Shown piece by piece: positions 51,003-59,321 of a DNA stretch of 64,000 nt. Source of the DNA: Bog-473 sp963763575 (lineage in GTDB: Bacteria > Actinomycetota > Acidimicrobiia > Acidimicrobiales > RAAP-2). Made by a program: the position numbers and the translations under genes. The notes below the pieces were generated by a model. It was not told the DNA's origin, ran no database searches, and saw only the letters and a list, made by a program, of their open reading frames with translations. The stretch is taken from positions 1 to 64,000 of the forward strand of contig CAVXPD010000026.1 of assembly GCA_963763575.1 (NCBI GenBank). The letters run 5' to 3'. Position 1 is the first letter of the stretch; each line of letters opens with the position of its first letter.

Positions 51003-52346
51003 ATGGCTGCTCACGACCAATTCCGCTACGACGGGTTCCTCGTCGACCCCGCCACGGGAACGGTGACCTGCCGGTACTCGACCGCTAGCCATACGTTCTC
51101 CGAACACTTCACGTTCGGGCCACACCGGGCGTGGGACAACCAAGCCGTCCTGGGCGCGCTGCGCCTCCTCTTCCTCGTCGCTGGCGTGTCGTACTACAAG
51201 ACGACGGCCGCCCCGACCATCGACCTGGGCGGCCATCCGACGACGCCGGACGAGCGCGCCTTCCTCACCGACTTCTACGTGAACGGCCTCGGCGAGTTCG
51301 CCTATCGCAACGAGGTCGACCTCGACGCCCTGCACCTGGTCGGCCCGGACGCGCCGCCCGGCCGGCCCGCTCCCTACGAGACGGAACCCGGGCGCCCCCT
51401 CATCCCCTTCGGCGGCGGCATCGACTCCATCGTGACCGTGGACGCGCTGGTGGCGGACCACGCCGACGCGGCGCTCTTCGTCGTGCACCCGCCCGGGGAC
51501 CGCTTCGCGGCGATCGAGGATGCCGCTGCCGTCACCGGGCTCCCGGTCGTCCACGTCGCTCGCGCCCTCGATCCGCTCGTCACCCGTTCGGGGCAGCTGG
51601 GCTTCTTGAACGGGCACGTGCCGGTGACCGCGATCGTCACCGCCGTCGCCGTCGTCGAGGCCGTGCTGGACCGGCACGATGCGGTGGTGCTGTCCAACGA
51701 GTGGTCGGCCTCGGTCCCCACCCTCGTGGTCGACGGTCGCTCCGTGAACCATCAGTGGTCCAAGGGCGACGAGTTCGAACGTGCCTTCCAGGAGCGGGTC
51801 GACGACGCCATCGGTCCCGGTCTCTCCGTGTTCTCGTATCTCCGTCCGCGCAGCGAACTGTGGGTGGCCCGGCAATTCGCGGAGTTGTCCGAGTACCACG
51901 GCGCGTTCCGGAGCTGCAACCGCGCCTTCCATCAGGACCCGGCGCGCCGGCTCGACCACTGGTGCGGCACCTGCGACAAATGCTGCTTCGTCGATCTCGT
52001 CCTCGCCCCGTTCATGGAGCGGTCCGGCCTTTCGGCCGTCTTCGGCGGCGACGAGCCACTCCAGAACCCCGCCAACGAGGAGCGCTTCCGCACACTGTTG
52101 GACCTCGGGCAGGGCCAGCGGCCGTTCGAGTGCGTCGGCGACGTGGACGAGTGCCGCGCCGCGGTGCTCCTGGCGGCGGAGCGCCCGGACCGGGCCGGCG
52201 ACCGTCTGCTCCGGCAGCTCCGCGACGAGGTCACGCGGGCCGCGCCCGCGGCGCCAGCCGGTGCGGCGGCGTTGCTCGCGCCCAAGGGCGGCCATCACAT
52301 CCCCGAGCGCTATGCCCCAGCCGATCTCCTGGTCCGCGCTCGCTGA
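51003..52346 (+). CDS. murL: UDP-MurNAc-L-Ala-L-Glu epimerase (MurL)
   Basis: 447 residues. MurL, described in Xanthomonas and found in many Actinobacteria, epimerises the terminal L-Glu of UDP-MurNAc-L-Ala-L-Glu to D-Glu in an ATP-dependent way. A PP-loop-like motif is seen in LIPFGGGIDSIVTVDAL (PFGGGIDS at 135-142), and a Cys-rich segment WCGTCDKCCFVDL lies near 320. ATG 51003. The next gene is a MurD2-type ligase overlapping by 35 bases, the diagnostic partner. Assignment rests on these motifs and the pairing. Confidence 0.9.
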   Translation: MAAHDQFRYDGFLVDPATGTVTCRYSTASHTFSEHFTFGPHRAWDNQAVLGALRLLFLVAGVSYYKTTAAPTIDLGGHPTTPDERAFLTDFYVNGLGEFAYRNEVDLDALHLVGPDAPPGRPAPYETEPGRPLIPFGGGIDSIVTVDALVADHADAALFVVHPPGDRFAAIEDAAAVTGLPVVHVARALDPLVTRSGQLGFLNGHVPVTAIVTAVAVVEAVLDRHDAVVLSNEWSASVPTLVVDGRSVNHQWSKGDEFERAFQERVDDAIGPGLSVFSYLRPRSELWVARQFAELSEYHGAFRSCNRAFHQDPARRLDHWCGTCDKCCFVDLVLAPFMERSGLSAVFGGDEPLQNPANEERFRTLLDLGQGQRPFECVGDVDECRAAVLLAAERPDRAGDRLLRQLRDEVTRAAPAAPAGAAALLAPKGGHHIPERYAPADLLVRAR

Positions 52347-53640
52347 CGCCACCGTGGGCGTGTGGGGTCTCGGCGTCGAGGGCCGGGCCAGCGTCCGGCG
52401 CCTCGCCGCCCTGGGGCGGGTCCCGGTGCTGGTGGACGACGCGCCCGCCGCGCCCGAGGTCGACGGGCTCGCGGTCCTCGCCACGAGCGCCGGAGGGTTC
52501 GGCGCGCTCGAGGCCTGCGACGTCGTGGTGAAGAGCCCGGGCATCAGCCGCTACCGGCCCGAGGTGGCGCAGCTCGAGGCGTCCGGGGTCGCTGTGTGTG
52601 GCGGCCTCGGGCTGTTCCTGGCGGAGGCCGACCCGACCCGGGTCGCCTGCATCACCGGGACGAAGGGCAAGAGCACCACGACCGCGCTCGCGGTGCACCT
52701 CCTGACCCGGCTCGGCTACGACGCCAGGGCGGGGGGGAACATCGGCCAACCGCCTTGGGATCCGGACAACGGGCCCGACCCTGAGTACTGGGTGATCGAG
52801 ACGTCGAGCTTCCAGGTGCCCGACCTGGCGCTGGCGCCCCGCGTCGTGGCCGTCACCTCCCTCTCGCCCGACCACCTGGACTGGCACGGCACGGTGGAGC
52901 GCTACTTCGCCGACAAGTTGGCGCTCTGCACCAAACCGGGTGTGTCGTTGGCACTGGCCGAGGGCACCGACGAGGGATTGCGCGCCCAGACGGGGATGCT
53001 CGGACCGCACCTGCGCTGGGTGAGCGCCGAAGACGTCGAGCGCGACGCGGTCTGGTCCCGGGCTCTGGGCCTCCCGGGCCTACACAACGCGCGCAACGCC
53101 TCCATGGCCCGAGCCGTGCTCGCCGGCCTCGGGATCGCCGCCGCCTCGGACGACCGGGCACTGGCGGCCGCGGCCGGCGGTTTCGACGGGCTCCCCAGCC
53201 GCTGTCATTCGCTGGGGCGTGTGGGTTCCGTCGAGTTCGTCGACGACGGCCTCTCCACGAACGTGTTGCCGGCGCAGGCGGCGCTGGCGGCCTTCGCGGG
53301 ACGTCCGGTCGCCCTGCTCGTGGGTGGGCACGATCGCGGCGTCGACTACGAGCCGCTGGGCCACACCCTCGCGGCGCGCCGGCCCCCCACGCTCGTCGTC
53401 ACGATGCCGGACAACGGTGCGCGCATCGGTGAGGCGGTCCGATCGGCCGGCAATGGGCGCGTCGAGGTGGTCGACGCGCCGAGCCTGGACGCGGCCGTCG
53501 ACGCCGCGTTCGGCTGGGCGCCGGAGGGCGGCGTCATATTGCTCTCGCCTGCCGCGCCCAGCTTCGGTCGTTTCGGCGACTATCGGGAGCGATCGGCGGC
53601 CTTCGCCGCCGCAGCAGCACGCTTGGGCCCGCTCCGCTGA
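52312..53640 (+). CDS. murD2: UDP-MurNAc-L-Ala--L-Glu ligase (MurD2)
   Basis: A 442-residue Mur ligase. VGVWGLGVEGRASVRRL is the N-terminal UDP-binding Rossmann segment, ITGTKGKSTTTALAVHLL the ATP loop, VIETSSFQVPDLA the central motif, and LSPDHLDWHGTVERYFADK the Mg/carbamyl-lysine region. As a partner of MurL it is expected to add L-Glu rather than D-Glu, with MurL then inverting it; sequence alone does not show the stereochemistry. ATG 52312 overlaps murL. MurI would be dispensable with this pair. Confidence 0.88.
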   Translation: MPQPISWSALADATVGVWGLGVEGRASVRRLAALGRVPVLVDDAPAAPEVDGLAVLATSAGGFGALEACDVVVKSPGISRYRPEVAQLEASGVAVCGGLGLFLAEADPTRVACITGTKGKSTTTALAVHLLTRLGYDARAGGNIGQPPWDPDNGPDPEYWVIETSSFQVPDLALAPRVVAVTSLSPDHLDWHGTVERYFADKLALCTKPGVSLALAEGTDEGLRAQTGMLGPHLRWVSAEDVERDAVWSRALGLPGLHNARNASMARAVLAGLGIAAASDDRALAAAAGGFDGLPSRCHSLGRVGSVEFVDDGLSTNVLPAQAALAAFAGRPVALLVGGHDRGVDYEPLGHTLAARRPPTLVVTMPDNGARIGEAVRSAGNGRVEVVDAPSLDAAVDAAFGWAPEGGVILLSPAAPSFGRFGDYRERSAAFAAAAARLGPLR

Positions 53641-53661
53641 CCTGGTTTCACGCCCAGCGCG

Positions 53662-54321
53662 TCAGCAGGGAGAGGACGCGGGCGCCAACTCCTCACGCTC
53701 GCTGAGGAACAACCACCACGAGTCTGCGGACACCGTGGCGGCCGCCTGCACCAGGTCGGGATCGGTCCCCAACTCGGTCAGCGCCTCCATCGACCAGCCC
53801 GCGTGATCGACCTCCTGGGTGCGGTGCACGTCCCAAAAGCGCGTCGCCTTGTCGTCGAGGCCGTAGTGTCGCTGCAACCCGTCCGACTTGGACGCCGCGA
53901 TGTCCGACGCCTGGATCTCGTACGCCGCGACCATCGCCAGCGCCGCCGCCGGGTCGGTCGCCGCCGCGGTTCGCACGAGCGCCAACAGAGCCGCCGTCGA
54001 GGGCGTGGCCGGCGCGTTGGCAGCGGCGCCCGTCGCTTCCGCGAACGACTCGAACAGATGGACGTGCGGTTCCGGCGACCCGAGCTCGTCGGACAGGTTG
54101 GCCTCCACCAATTCACGGGCACGCCCGTCGGGCAGCGCCGACGCGATTGCCGACAGCGTGACCGGAAGCTCGCGCTCGATGTGCCGGTACTGCTCCGCGT
54201 ACGCCGCGAGCTCACCCTCGGTGAGGGTTCCGCTCTCCCAGCGACGATAGAAGGGGTGCGTGAGCAAGTGACGCCCGACAATCGCCTCCGCCAGCACCTC
54301 GTGAATTCGTTGAGTGTGCAT
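53662..54321 (-). CDS. Haem-oxygenase-fold di-iron protein (TenA/PqqC/CADD-like)
   Basis: A 219-residue all-helical protein. THPFYRRWESGTLTEGELAA is a common opening of TenA/PqqC-like proteins. Metal-ligand candidates: Glu and His in NLSDELGSPEPHVHLFESF, Glu in VAAYEIQAS and HRTQEVDHAGW (HxxxExxH). Related di-iron enzymes include CADD-type p-aminobenzoate synthases and UndA-like oxidases. A role in pABA would connect with FolP, but this is speculation. Convergent with murD2. Confidence 0.72.
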   Translation of the reverse strand: MHTQRIHEVLAEAIVGRHLLTHPFYRRWESGTLTEGELAAYAEQYRHIERELPVTLSAIASALPDGRARELVEANLSDELGSPEPHVHLFESFAEATGAAANAPATPSTAALLALVRTAAATDPAAALAMVAAYEIQASDIAASKSDGLQRHYGLDDKATRFWDVHRTQEVDHAGWSMEALTELGTDPDLVQAAATVSADSWWLFLSEREELAPASSPC

Positions 54322-54394
54322 TCGGGCACCTTATCTTCTCCACCGCTCGGCCACCTTGGGGGTCGCGCACGGGCAGGTCAGGCACAATCGGGCC

Positions 54395-54577
54395 GTGTTC
54401 AGCCCGGTCTGCTTCGCGCTGGGTGGGCTGTTGGGCTGGGGCACCTCGCGGGGAGGTGCGATTGTGCAGCGCGTCTGGCCCGTCGTCCTGCGGGTCCAGA
54501 TCACGGTCACCTCGGCCACGCTCTCGTTGGTGGCGTGGCGGCGGGATCGGATGTTCGAGGGCCCGCTGCAATGAGCA
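54395..54577 (+). CDS. Small membrane protein, hypothetical
   Basis: GTG 54395 opens a 60-residue frame, MFSPVCFALGGLLGWGTSRG then VQRVWPVVLRVQITVTSATL, with one or two hydrophobic stretches and a basic tail. No family is recognised, and coding status is uncertain. The same frame extends upstream to 54314 without better evidence. Confidence 0.3.
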
Positions 54578-54655
54578 TCGCCGGACGTGGCGGCCCGGCC
54601 GGGGGACCCGGCCCGGCCAAGGCGAGGCTCCGAGCACCCACGACGGCGGCGTCCA

Positions 54656-56299
54656 CTAGTGGATCGCGACCTCCACGACCTTCACGACGACCAGGGCAAA
54701 GGCGATCAGCAGATAGCCCCGCAGCGTCACGAGGCCGACCTTGCGCTGGAGCGAAACCGGCGGCCGGGCCAGGCGGTTGAGGGCAGGCATCCGCCAGCTT
54801 TCGCGCTCCTGCCACGCCACGGGCACCGTCAGCACGCCCGCCCGACGACTGCGACCGCGCAGCGCGATGAAAAGGCCCACGGCGAGGCCGACCACCGAAC
54901 CTCCCAACAGGATGGTGACGATGGCACCACTGCTGATGTTCGGGAACAAGACGCTCGCGGTGAGGATCACCGAGAGCAGGACCAGAACCCACACGACGGC
55001 GGACGTGAAGATATTGAGGCGCGTCGAGTTGACCCATGGCCCGAGCACGTCCCGGTCATTGCACAGCAGCAACAGGAAGACGGTGGCGCTCGGGAGGAGC
55101 ACGCCGGCCAGCGTCTGCACACCCTCGGTCAGCAGCCCCAGAGGCACGTGCGGCAGCAGCACGAGAGTGGCGGCCACGGCCATCAGGCCGCCGTAGCAGG
55201 CGTAGAACCCCTTGGCATTCCGGAAGGAACGGTGCAACGAGTGATTGACGCCGAGCACGTCGGCGCTGGCGTAGGCGGTGGCCAGCCCGACGGCCGCGGC
55301 ACCAATGATGCTGGCGTCCAGCAGCGCGATCGCGAACAGGTCACCCGCGAGGCGAGAGACGTAGGTGCCCAGACCCTGCGCCACGCCAGCAGCGTTGGTG
55401 AAGTTGCCGAAGCCGGCGTGGCCGGCGAAGACGGCGTACGAGAAGCCGAACATCGCAGCCGCCCCGAGAACGACGATCGCGATGCCGATCAACAGGTCGG
55501 CGCGCTCGTAATTGATGAAGCGAGGCGTGATCCGCTTGTCGATGATGTACGACTGCTGGAAGAACAGCTGCCACGGAGCCACCGTCGTGCCCACGATCGC
55601 GATGATCAGCAGCATGACCGTCGACAGCTGGGCGTGGGGCAGCCCGGGCACGACGAAGCTCCGCGCGACCTCGCCGACTGGCGGGTGCACCATGAGGTAG
55701 ATCGGGATCAGGATCAGCGAGCCCGCCACGAGGATCAGGCAGATCCGCTCGAACCGGCGGAAGCTTCCGGTGCTCGCGGCGCCGACGACGATTGCGCCGG
55801 CCAGGACGACCGCGGGGATCTTGGGCAGGCCCAGGTACCCCACCGCGAGGGTCACGCCGATGAACTCGGTGACGATGGTCAAGGCGTTCAGGATGAAGAG
55901 GTCGATCACGCTGAAGGCGCCCCAGAACTTGCCGAAGCGCTCGAGGATGAGGCGGGCGTGCCCCACACCGGTGACGGCGCCCAGGCGGAGGACCATCTCC
56001 TGGTTGACGTAGAGGATCGGTATCAGGAGGACGAGGGTCCACATCAGGTGCAGGCCGTAGTTCTGCCCGGCCTGGGTGTAGGTGCCGAACGCACCAGCGT
56101 CGTTGTCGCCCACCATCACGATGAGCCCGGGACCGACGATGGCGAGGAGGGTCTTGAACTTGGCCGACAGCTTGGGACGCGACGCGACGTCGCCTCGTGC
56201 AATGGTCCCGAGAGCGCCGCGGATGTCCCCGACGTGCTCAGGGTCGAGAACTGCGTCGCTCTCGAGGACAGCGCCGTCGTCGAAGGTGGTCGTGGTCAT
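54656..56299 (-). CDS. Nramp-family-related divalent metal transporter with atypical metal motif
   Basis: A 547-residue polytopic membrane protein with about eleven hydrophobic segments. It is longer than typical MntH (about 420), with extra N-terminal residues and a C-terminal membrane segment. TM1 reads IVGPGLIVMVGDNDAGAFGT: the DPGN metal-binding motif of classical Mn/Fe transporters is replaced by GDNDAG (64-69). The TM6 methionine motif is also absent (VGTTVAPWQLFFQQSYIIDK). Substitutions at these sites occur in Nramp-related magnesium or aluminium transporters. Transported metal unknown; Mg2+ is a reasonable guess. ATG 56299 overlaps the stop of a 33-codon ORF. Confidence 0.85.
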   Translation of the reverse strand: MTTTTFDDGAVLESDAVLDPEHVGDIRGALGTIARGDVASRPKLSAKFKTLLAIVGPGLIVMVGDNDAGAFGTYTQAGQNYGLHLMWTLVLLIPILYVNQEMVLRLGAVTGVGHARLILERFGKFWGAFSVIDLFILNALTIVTEFIGVTLAVGYLGLPKIPAVVLAGAIVVGAASTGSFRRFERICLILVAGSLILIPIYLMVHPPVGEVARSFVVPGLPHAQLSTVMLLIIAIVGTTVAPWQLFFQQSYIIDKRITPRFINYERADLLIGIAIVVLGAAAMFGFSYAVFAGHAGFGNFTNAAGVAQGLGTYVSRLAGDLFAIALLDASIIGAAAVGLATAYASADVLGVNHSLHRSFRNAKGFYACYGGLMAVAATLVLLPHVPLGLLTEGVQTLAGVLLPSATVFLLLLCNDRDVLGPWVNSTRLNIFTSAVVWVLVLLSVILTASVLFPNISSGAIVTILLGGSVVGLAVGLFIALRGRSRRAGVLTVPVAWQERESWRMPALNRLARPPVSLQRKVGLVTLRGYLLIAFALVVVKVVEVAIH

Positions 56300-56397
56300 G
56301 ACTCGGCCACCCCCATCACATGACGAGGCGAGCGGTCCGAAAGGTAAATGGCCATTGCAGCCGCACGGCTGCGGATAGAGACGGGGTAGAGCAGCAT
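56296..56397 (-). CDS. 33-residue upstream ORF coupled to Nramp-like gene
   Basis: ATG 56397 encodes MLLYPVSIRSRAAAMAIYLS, ending in ...VMGVAES. AAGGAG lies 11 bases upstream. Its TGA overlaps the transporter's ATG (TCATGA). Either a regulatory ORF through which the transporter is translated by re-initiation, or a small protein. The middle is amphipathic and basic. Confidence 0.5.
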   Translation of the reverse strand: MLLYPVSIRSRAAAMAIYLSDRSPRHVMGVAES

Positions 56398-56497
56398 CAG
56401 AGATCGATCTCCTTCTGCATCAGGGCAGGCGCTTTGGACGGCGCCCCCAGCAGGAATGACGCACCGCGCTCTGGGCACGGGACACCGGGGTCAGTCG

Positions 56498-56512
56498 GGT
56501 GCGAAGCGCACC
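56498..56512. repeat. Short perfect hairpin in Nramp leader
   Basis: GGTGCG-AAG-CGCACC forms a 6-bp stem with a 3-nt loop in the middle of the leader. Could be an attenuator or transcript-stability element; no T tract follows on either strand. Confidence 0.45.
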
Positions 56513-56592
56513 ACAAGGAGGTTCCGGCGGCGTCACGGTGCCGCGCCGACGCGACACCGGAAGCCTAGGAGCGAAAGCCGAAGGAGTTCAGC

Positions 56593-56640
56593 TCAGATCG
56601 CACGCCGGAGGAGCCAGGATCTGGGGGGTTCGGATTTCAT
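56593..56640 (-). CDS. 15-residue leader peptide inside an mRNA hairpin
   Basis: ATG 56640 encodes MKSEPPRSWLLRRAI, then TGA. AGGAGGTGA, an almost perfect ribosome site, lies 8 bases upstream. The acidic/Pro-Pro/Arg composition resembles the MgtL-type leader peptides that sense magnesium through ribosome destabilisation (E. coli and Salmonella), although the sequence is not homologous. Positioned about 34 bases after a TATAAT -10 box and 294 bases upstream of the 33-codon ORF's end. Confidence 0.5.
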   Translation of the reverse strand: MKSEPPRSWLLRRAI

Positions 56641-56671
56641 CTGGCTCACCTCCTGGCCTTGAGTGCGATCT
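56595..56671 (-). promoter_or_regulatory. Long leader hairpin enclosing the leader ORF
   Basis: On the minus strand, AGATCGCAC (56671-56663) pairs with GTGCGATCT (56603-56595). Inside, GGAG-GT-GAGCCAG (56653-56641) pairs with CTGGCTCCTCC (56617-56607), leaving the GT bulged. The inner arm includes the ribosome site of the leader ORF and the loop holds its ATG, so folding would block its translation. No known riboswitch (M-box, ydaO, yybP) consensus fits. Confidence 0.6.
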
Positions 56672-56680
56672 CGTCGGACC

Positions 56681-56686
56681 ATTATA
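56681..56686 (-). promoter_or_regulatory. TATAAT -10 element of Nramp leader
   Basis: TATAAT on the minus strand, an exact sigma-70 -10 box in an otherwise GC-rich region. The -35 region 17-18 bases upstream is a weak match (TCAAGA or GTCAAG). The start of transcription would be near 56674, giving a leader of about 375 nt before the transporter. Confidence 0.55.
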
Positions 56687-56812
56687 GACGATGCGTTGCC
56701 GCTGTCTTGACGGTGCGGCCCACCCCCAGCAGTCACGTCTCCCGCAATGAGACTGCAGTTGCGACTCGATGGCAACGTGCATCGCGGAGATGAGCAGCCG
56801 ATACTCGGAGCG

Positions 56813-57946
56813 ATGCGGGACGGAGAAGACGATGCCGGACGAGGAGCACACTCGCAGGCGCACTCTTCTCACTCGCACGCGCACCGGCGTGATCTGGGCC
56901 GCGGCCACGAACACGGGTCGCGGCGTCTCGCCGACCGGGGCCGTACCGAGTTCGAATCTCTGTTCTGGACCCATTCGCACGACGCGGCCGACTCTGTCGA
57001 TCAGGCCCTCGAATCGAGCCACGCGGGCATTCGTGCCGTGGGCATTTCCTTCGTCGTCCTGCTGGCCACCGGCGGGGTGCAGGCCCTGGTCGTCGCAAGC
57101 AGCGGATCGGTCGCCCTTCTCGGTGATGCGCTGCACAACGCCGCGGACGGCCTGACCGCAATCCCGCTGTGGCTGGCCTTTCGCCTGGGACGCCGGCCGC
57201 CGACCCGACGCTTCACCTATGGGTTCGGCAAGGCCGAGGATCTTGCGGGACTGGTTGTGATCACCCTCATCGCCCTCTCGGCCGCGCTTGCCGGCTACGA
57301 GGCCATCGAGCGGTTGCTCCATCCACAGACGATCAGGGGCCTGGGGCTCGTGATGGCGGCCGCCTTGGTCGGTGCGATCGGCAACGAAGTCGTCGCCCAG
57401 TACCGGATCAGGACGGGACGCCGCATCGGCTCGGCCGCCCTGGAGGCGGACGGCATCCACGCGCGGACCGACGGCGTCACCTCGTTGCTCGTGCTCTTCG
57501 GCGCCATCGGCGTGGCGCTGGGCGCCCCGTGGGCCGACCCGGCCGTCGGCCTCGTGATCACCTCGGCCATTGTCGTCGTCGGTTACCAAGCGGCGCGTGG
57601 CGTGGGGCAACGGCTCCTCGATGCCGTCGATCCAGCCATCGTCGACGCGATCCGGGAAACGGTCACGCACGTGCCCGGCGTAATCGACGTGACCCAGGTC
57701 CGGGCACGGTGGGCCGGTCACCGGCTCTTGGCGCAGCTCCGCTTGGGCGTGGAAGGGGACCTCACCGTCGCGGCGGCCCACGAGATCGGCGAGGTCGCCC
57801 ACCACGAGCTGTTGCACGCGATCGACAATCTCTCGGACGCCATCATCCACGTCGACCCGAGCGGCGTCGGGGTCGACCCGCACGCCTCGACCCGGCATCA
57901 CGAGACGAGCGTCCTCGGTTCTGGCTCGGACCACGACACCGCTTGA
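56813..57946 (+). CDS. Cation diffusion facilitator (CDF) family efflux protein
   Basis: A 377-residue metal/proton antiporter. Six membrane segments begin near GIRAVGISFVVLLATGGVQA. The metal site is in TM2 (LLGDALHNAADGLTA) and TM5 (EADGIHARTDGVTSL), the HxxxD pattern common in zinc transporters. A His-rich N-terminal stretch (SQAHSSHSHAHR, then GRGHEHG) and a cytoplasmic C-terminal domain with several His residues surround the core. Start uncertain: ATG 56813 or in-frame ATG 56747. A stronger ribosome site sits before an out-of-frame ATG (56832), which hints at one more frameshift. Divergent from the Nramp-like transporter. Confidence 0.87.
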   Translation: MRDGEDDAGRGAHSQAHSSHSHAHRRDLGRGHEHGSRRLADRGRTEFESLFWTHSHDAADSVDQALESSHAGIRAVGISFVVLLATGGVQALVVASSGSVALLGDALHNAADGLTAIPLWLAFRLGRRPPTRRFTYGFGKAEDLAGLVVITLIALSAALAGYEAIERLLHPQTIRGLGLVMAAALVGAIGNEVVAQYRIRTGRRIGSAALEADGIHARTDGVTSLLVLFGAIGVALGAPWADPAVGLVITSAIVVVGYQAARGVGQRLLDAVDPAIVDAIRETVTHVPGVIDVTQVRARWAGHRLLAQLRLGVEGDLTVAAAHEIGEVAHHELLHAIDNLSDAIIHVDPSGVGVDPHASTRHHETSVLGSGSDHDTA

Positions 57947-58020
57947 GACCACGAACTCGGTGGGTCGGCGGTCCCGGTCGAATCAACAGTGAGCGGGTTC
58001 AGTCGCTCGCCGGGGTCACC

Positions 58021-58659
58021 TCAGCCCAAACGGCGGAACGTGTTGCAGTAGAAGAGGCGACCGCCCGGGGCGCGCCAGTCCGCCCACTCCGCGTAGTCGT
58101 CACTGGCCGTACCGCCAAGCCGCGGACCCACGAAGTCGATCATCTTCGAGTAGGTGCCTTCGGCATCGAGGTTGTCGAACTCGTAGAAGTGCATGTAGCG
58201 GGGCTCGGTCTCCGCGACGTTCTCGTACACCGAGATCTGGGTGAACCCTGGGATCCCGGCAGCCGCGATGTGCCGGATGTGCACGAAGTCGCCCCAGTCA
58301 CGCAGACGGTCCGACAAGTCGGCGGTTCTCGGGCTGATCCACACCACGAGCAGGCCGAGGGTGGGTCGGCCGCTGAGGACGCCCTGGCTGGGCCGAGGAT
58401 GGCGACGGAAGCAGTGAGCTTCGGAGACTCCGGAGGGCGGGGAGGGAGCCTGGAAGTTCTCGTCGGCCTCGACCACGACCAGGCTGGTGCCGTCGCGGAC
58501 GCGCAGGGGCAGGTCGGTGCGGCCGGGCACGCAGTTCTCCCACCAGGTCACCCGGTCCGCGCCCGGCTCCTCGAGGAGCTCCCGGGCGCGCTCCTCGCAC
58601 GCCTGCGCCGAGGCATCCCCGAGCTCGAGGTAGAGCTTCGTCGTGCAACGCTCCTCCAC
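58021..58659 (-). CDS. Hypothetical protein with tandem ferredoxin-like (EthD/dimeric barrel) look
   Basis: 212 residues, no firm family. Two halves each have strand-helix-strand layout (TKLYLELGDASAQACEERAR; SLVVVEADENFQAP; then GLLVVWISPRTADLSDRL and HFYEFDNLDAEGTY). YMHFYEFDNLDAEGTYSKMI is like segments of dimeric alpha/beta barrel proteins. No catalytic motif can be named. Starts at GTG 58659, 12 bases before the next minus-strand gene's end; probably co-transcribed. Confidence 0.55.
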   Translation of the reverse strand: MEERCTTKLYLELGDASAQACEERARELLEEPGADRVTWWENCVPGRTDLPLRVRDGTSLVVVEADENFQAPSPPSGVSEAHCFRRHPRPSQGVLSGRPTLGLLVVWISPRTADLSDRLRDWGDFVHIRHIAAAGIPGFTQISVYENVAETEPRYMHFYEFDNLDAEGTYSKMIDFVGPRLGGTASDDYAEWADWRAPGGRLFYCNTFRRLG

Positions 58660-58671
58660 GGCTGGCGCTCC

Positions 58672-59232
58672 TCAAGCCGCGCGGGTAGCCCGCTGTGGAA
58701 GGACCGACACTTCGGCGTCGCGCAGTCGTTGGAGGACACGGTTCTCCCGCCCGTAGCCGAGCGGACTGAAAAGGATCGTGTCGAGCGGGAACCAGAAGCC
58801 CACCCAGACCAACACCCATCCGGTCGTGTCGGCAATGAGGTTGAGGTTCCCCGTGGGACCCACCAGTGCGCCCTCGTAGATGACGAGAAGATAGCCCGCG
58901 ACGGCGATGGGAATACCGACCCACAGCGAAGACAGCCCACCCAGCCAGGTCGCCCGCCGCTCACGCTCGTTGTAGGTGATGCGGTCGACGCAGTAGCGCC
59001 GCAACGCCCCGGCGACCCGCTCGGCCAATCCCTCTTCCAATTTCGACTCGGGCAATTCGATCTGCAGCCGGACGCCGCCGCGGATCCGTCGGGAGCGCAG
59101 GACGCTGATGCAGAATTCGATCCCGGTGAGATAGTTCCGGTACTCGGAGAAAAGGTCGGTCGGTGCCAAGACGAACATCTCCTCGACCTCGTTGAGCCTG
59201 AGCTCAATGACCCCAAGGTCGTCTGTCCTCAT
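58672..59232 (-). CDS. Membrane protein of unknown function
   Basis: A 186-residue protein with an N-terminal soluble region (VIELRLNEVEEMFVLAPTDL, VRLQIELPESKLEEG) and two membrane helices (LSSLWVGIPIAVAGYLLVIY; TTGWVLVWVGFWFPLDTILF). The cytoplasmic tail is basic. Unrecognised; it shares a probable transcript with the downstream 58021-58659 gene. Confidence 0.6.
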   Translation of the reverse strand: MRTDDLGVIELRLNEVEEMFVLAPTDLFSEYRNYLTGIEFCISVLRSRRIRGGVRLQIELPESKLEEGLAERVAGALRRYCVDRITYNERERRATWLGGLSSLWVGIPIAVAGYLLVIYEGALVGPTGNLNLIADTTGWVLVWVGFWFPLDTILFSPLGYGRENRVLQRLRDAEVSVLPQRATRAA

Positions 59233-59321
59233 CTCATAGTTCTATCGACCAGAGGGGTTGCCTCGCTGGATCCTGTCGCCCCGTGTCGGACCAGAGGTCA
59301 GATCCCGCCGCCCGTCCAGAC

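Noticed and set aside
54587..56323. 578-codon plus-strand frame rich in His/Asp/Arg/Gln
   Set aside because: Exact antisense of the Nramp-like gene; composition reflects complementary hydrophobic codons.
56593..56671. M-box, yybP-ykoY or ydaO riboswitch
   Set aside because: Looked for their conserved cores in the Nramp leader and found none; only a nested hairpin with an ORF is supported.
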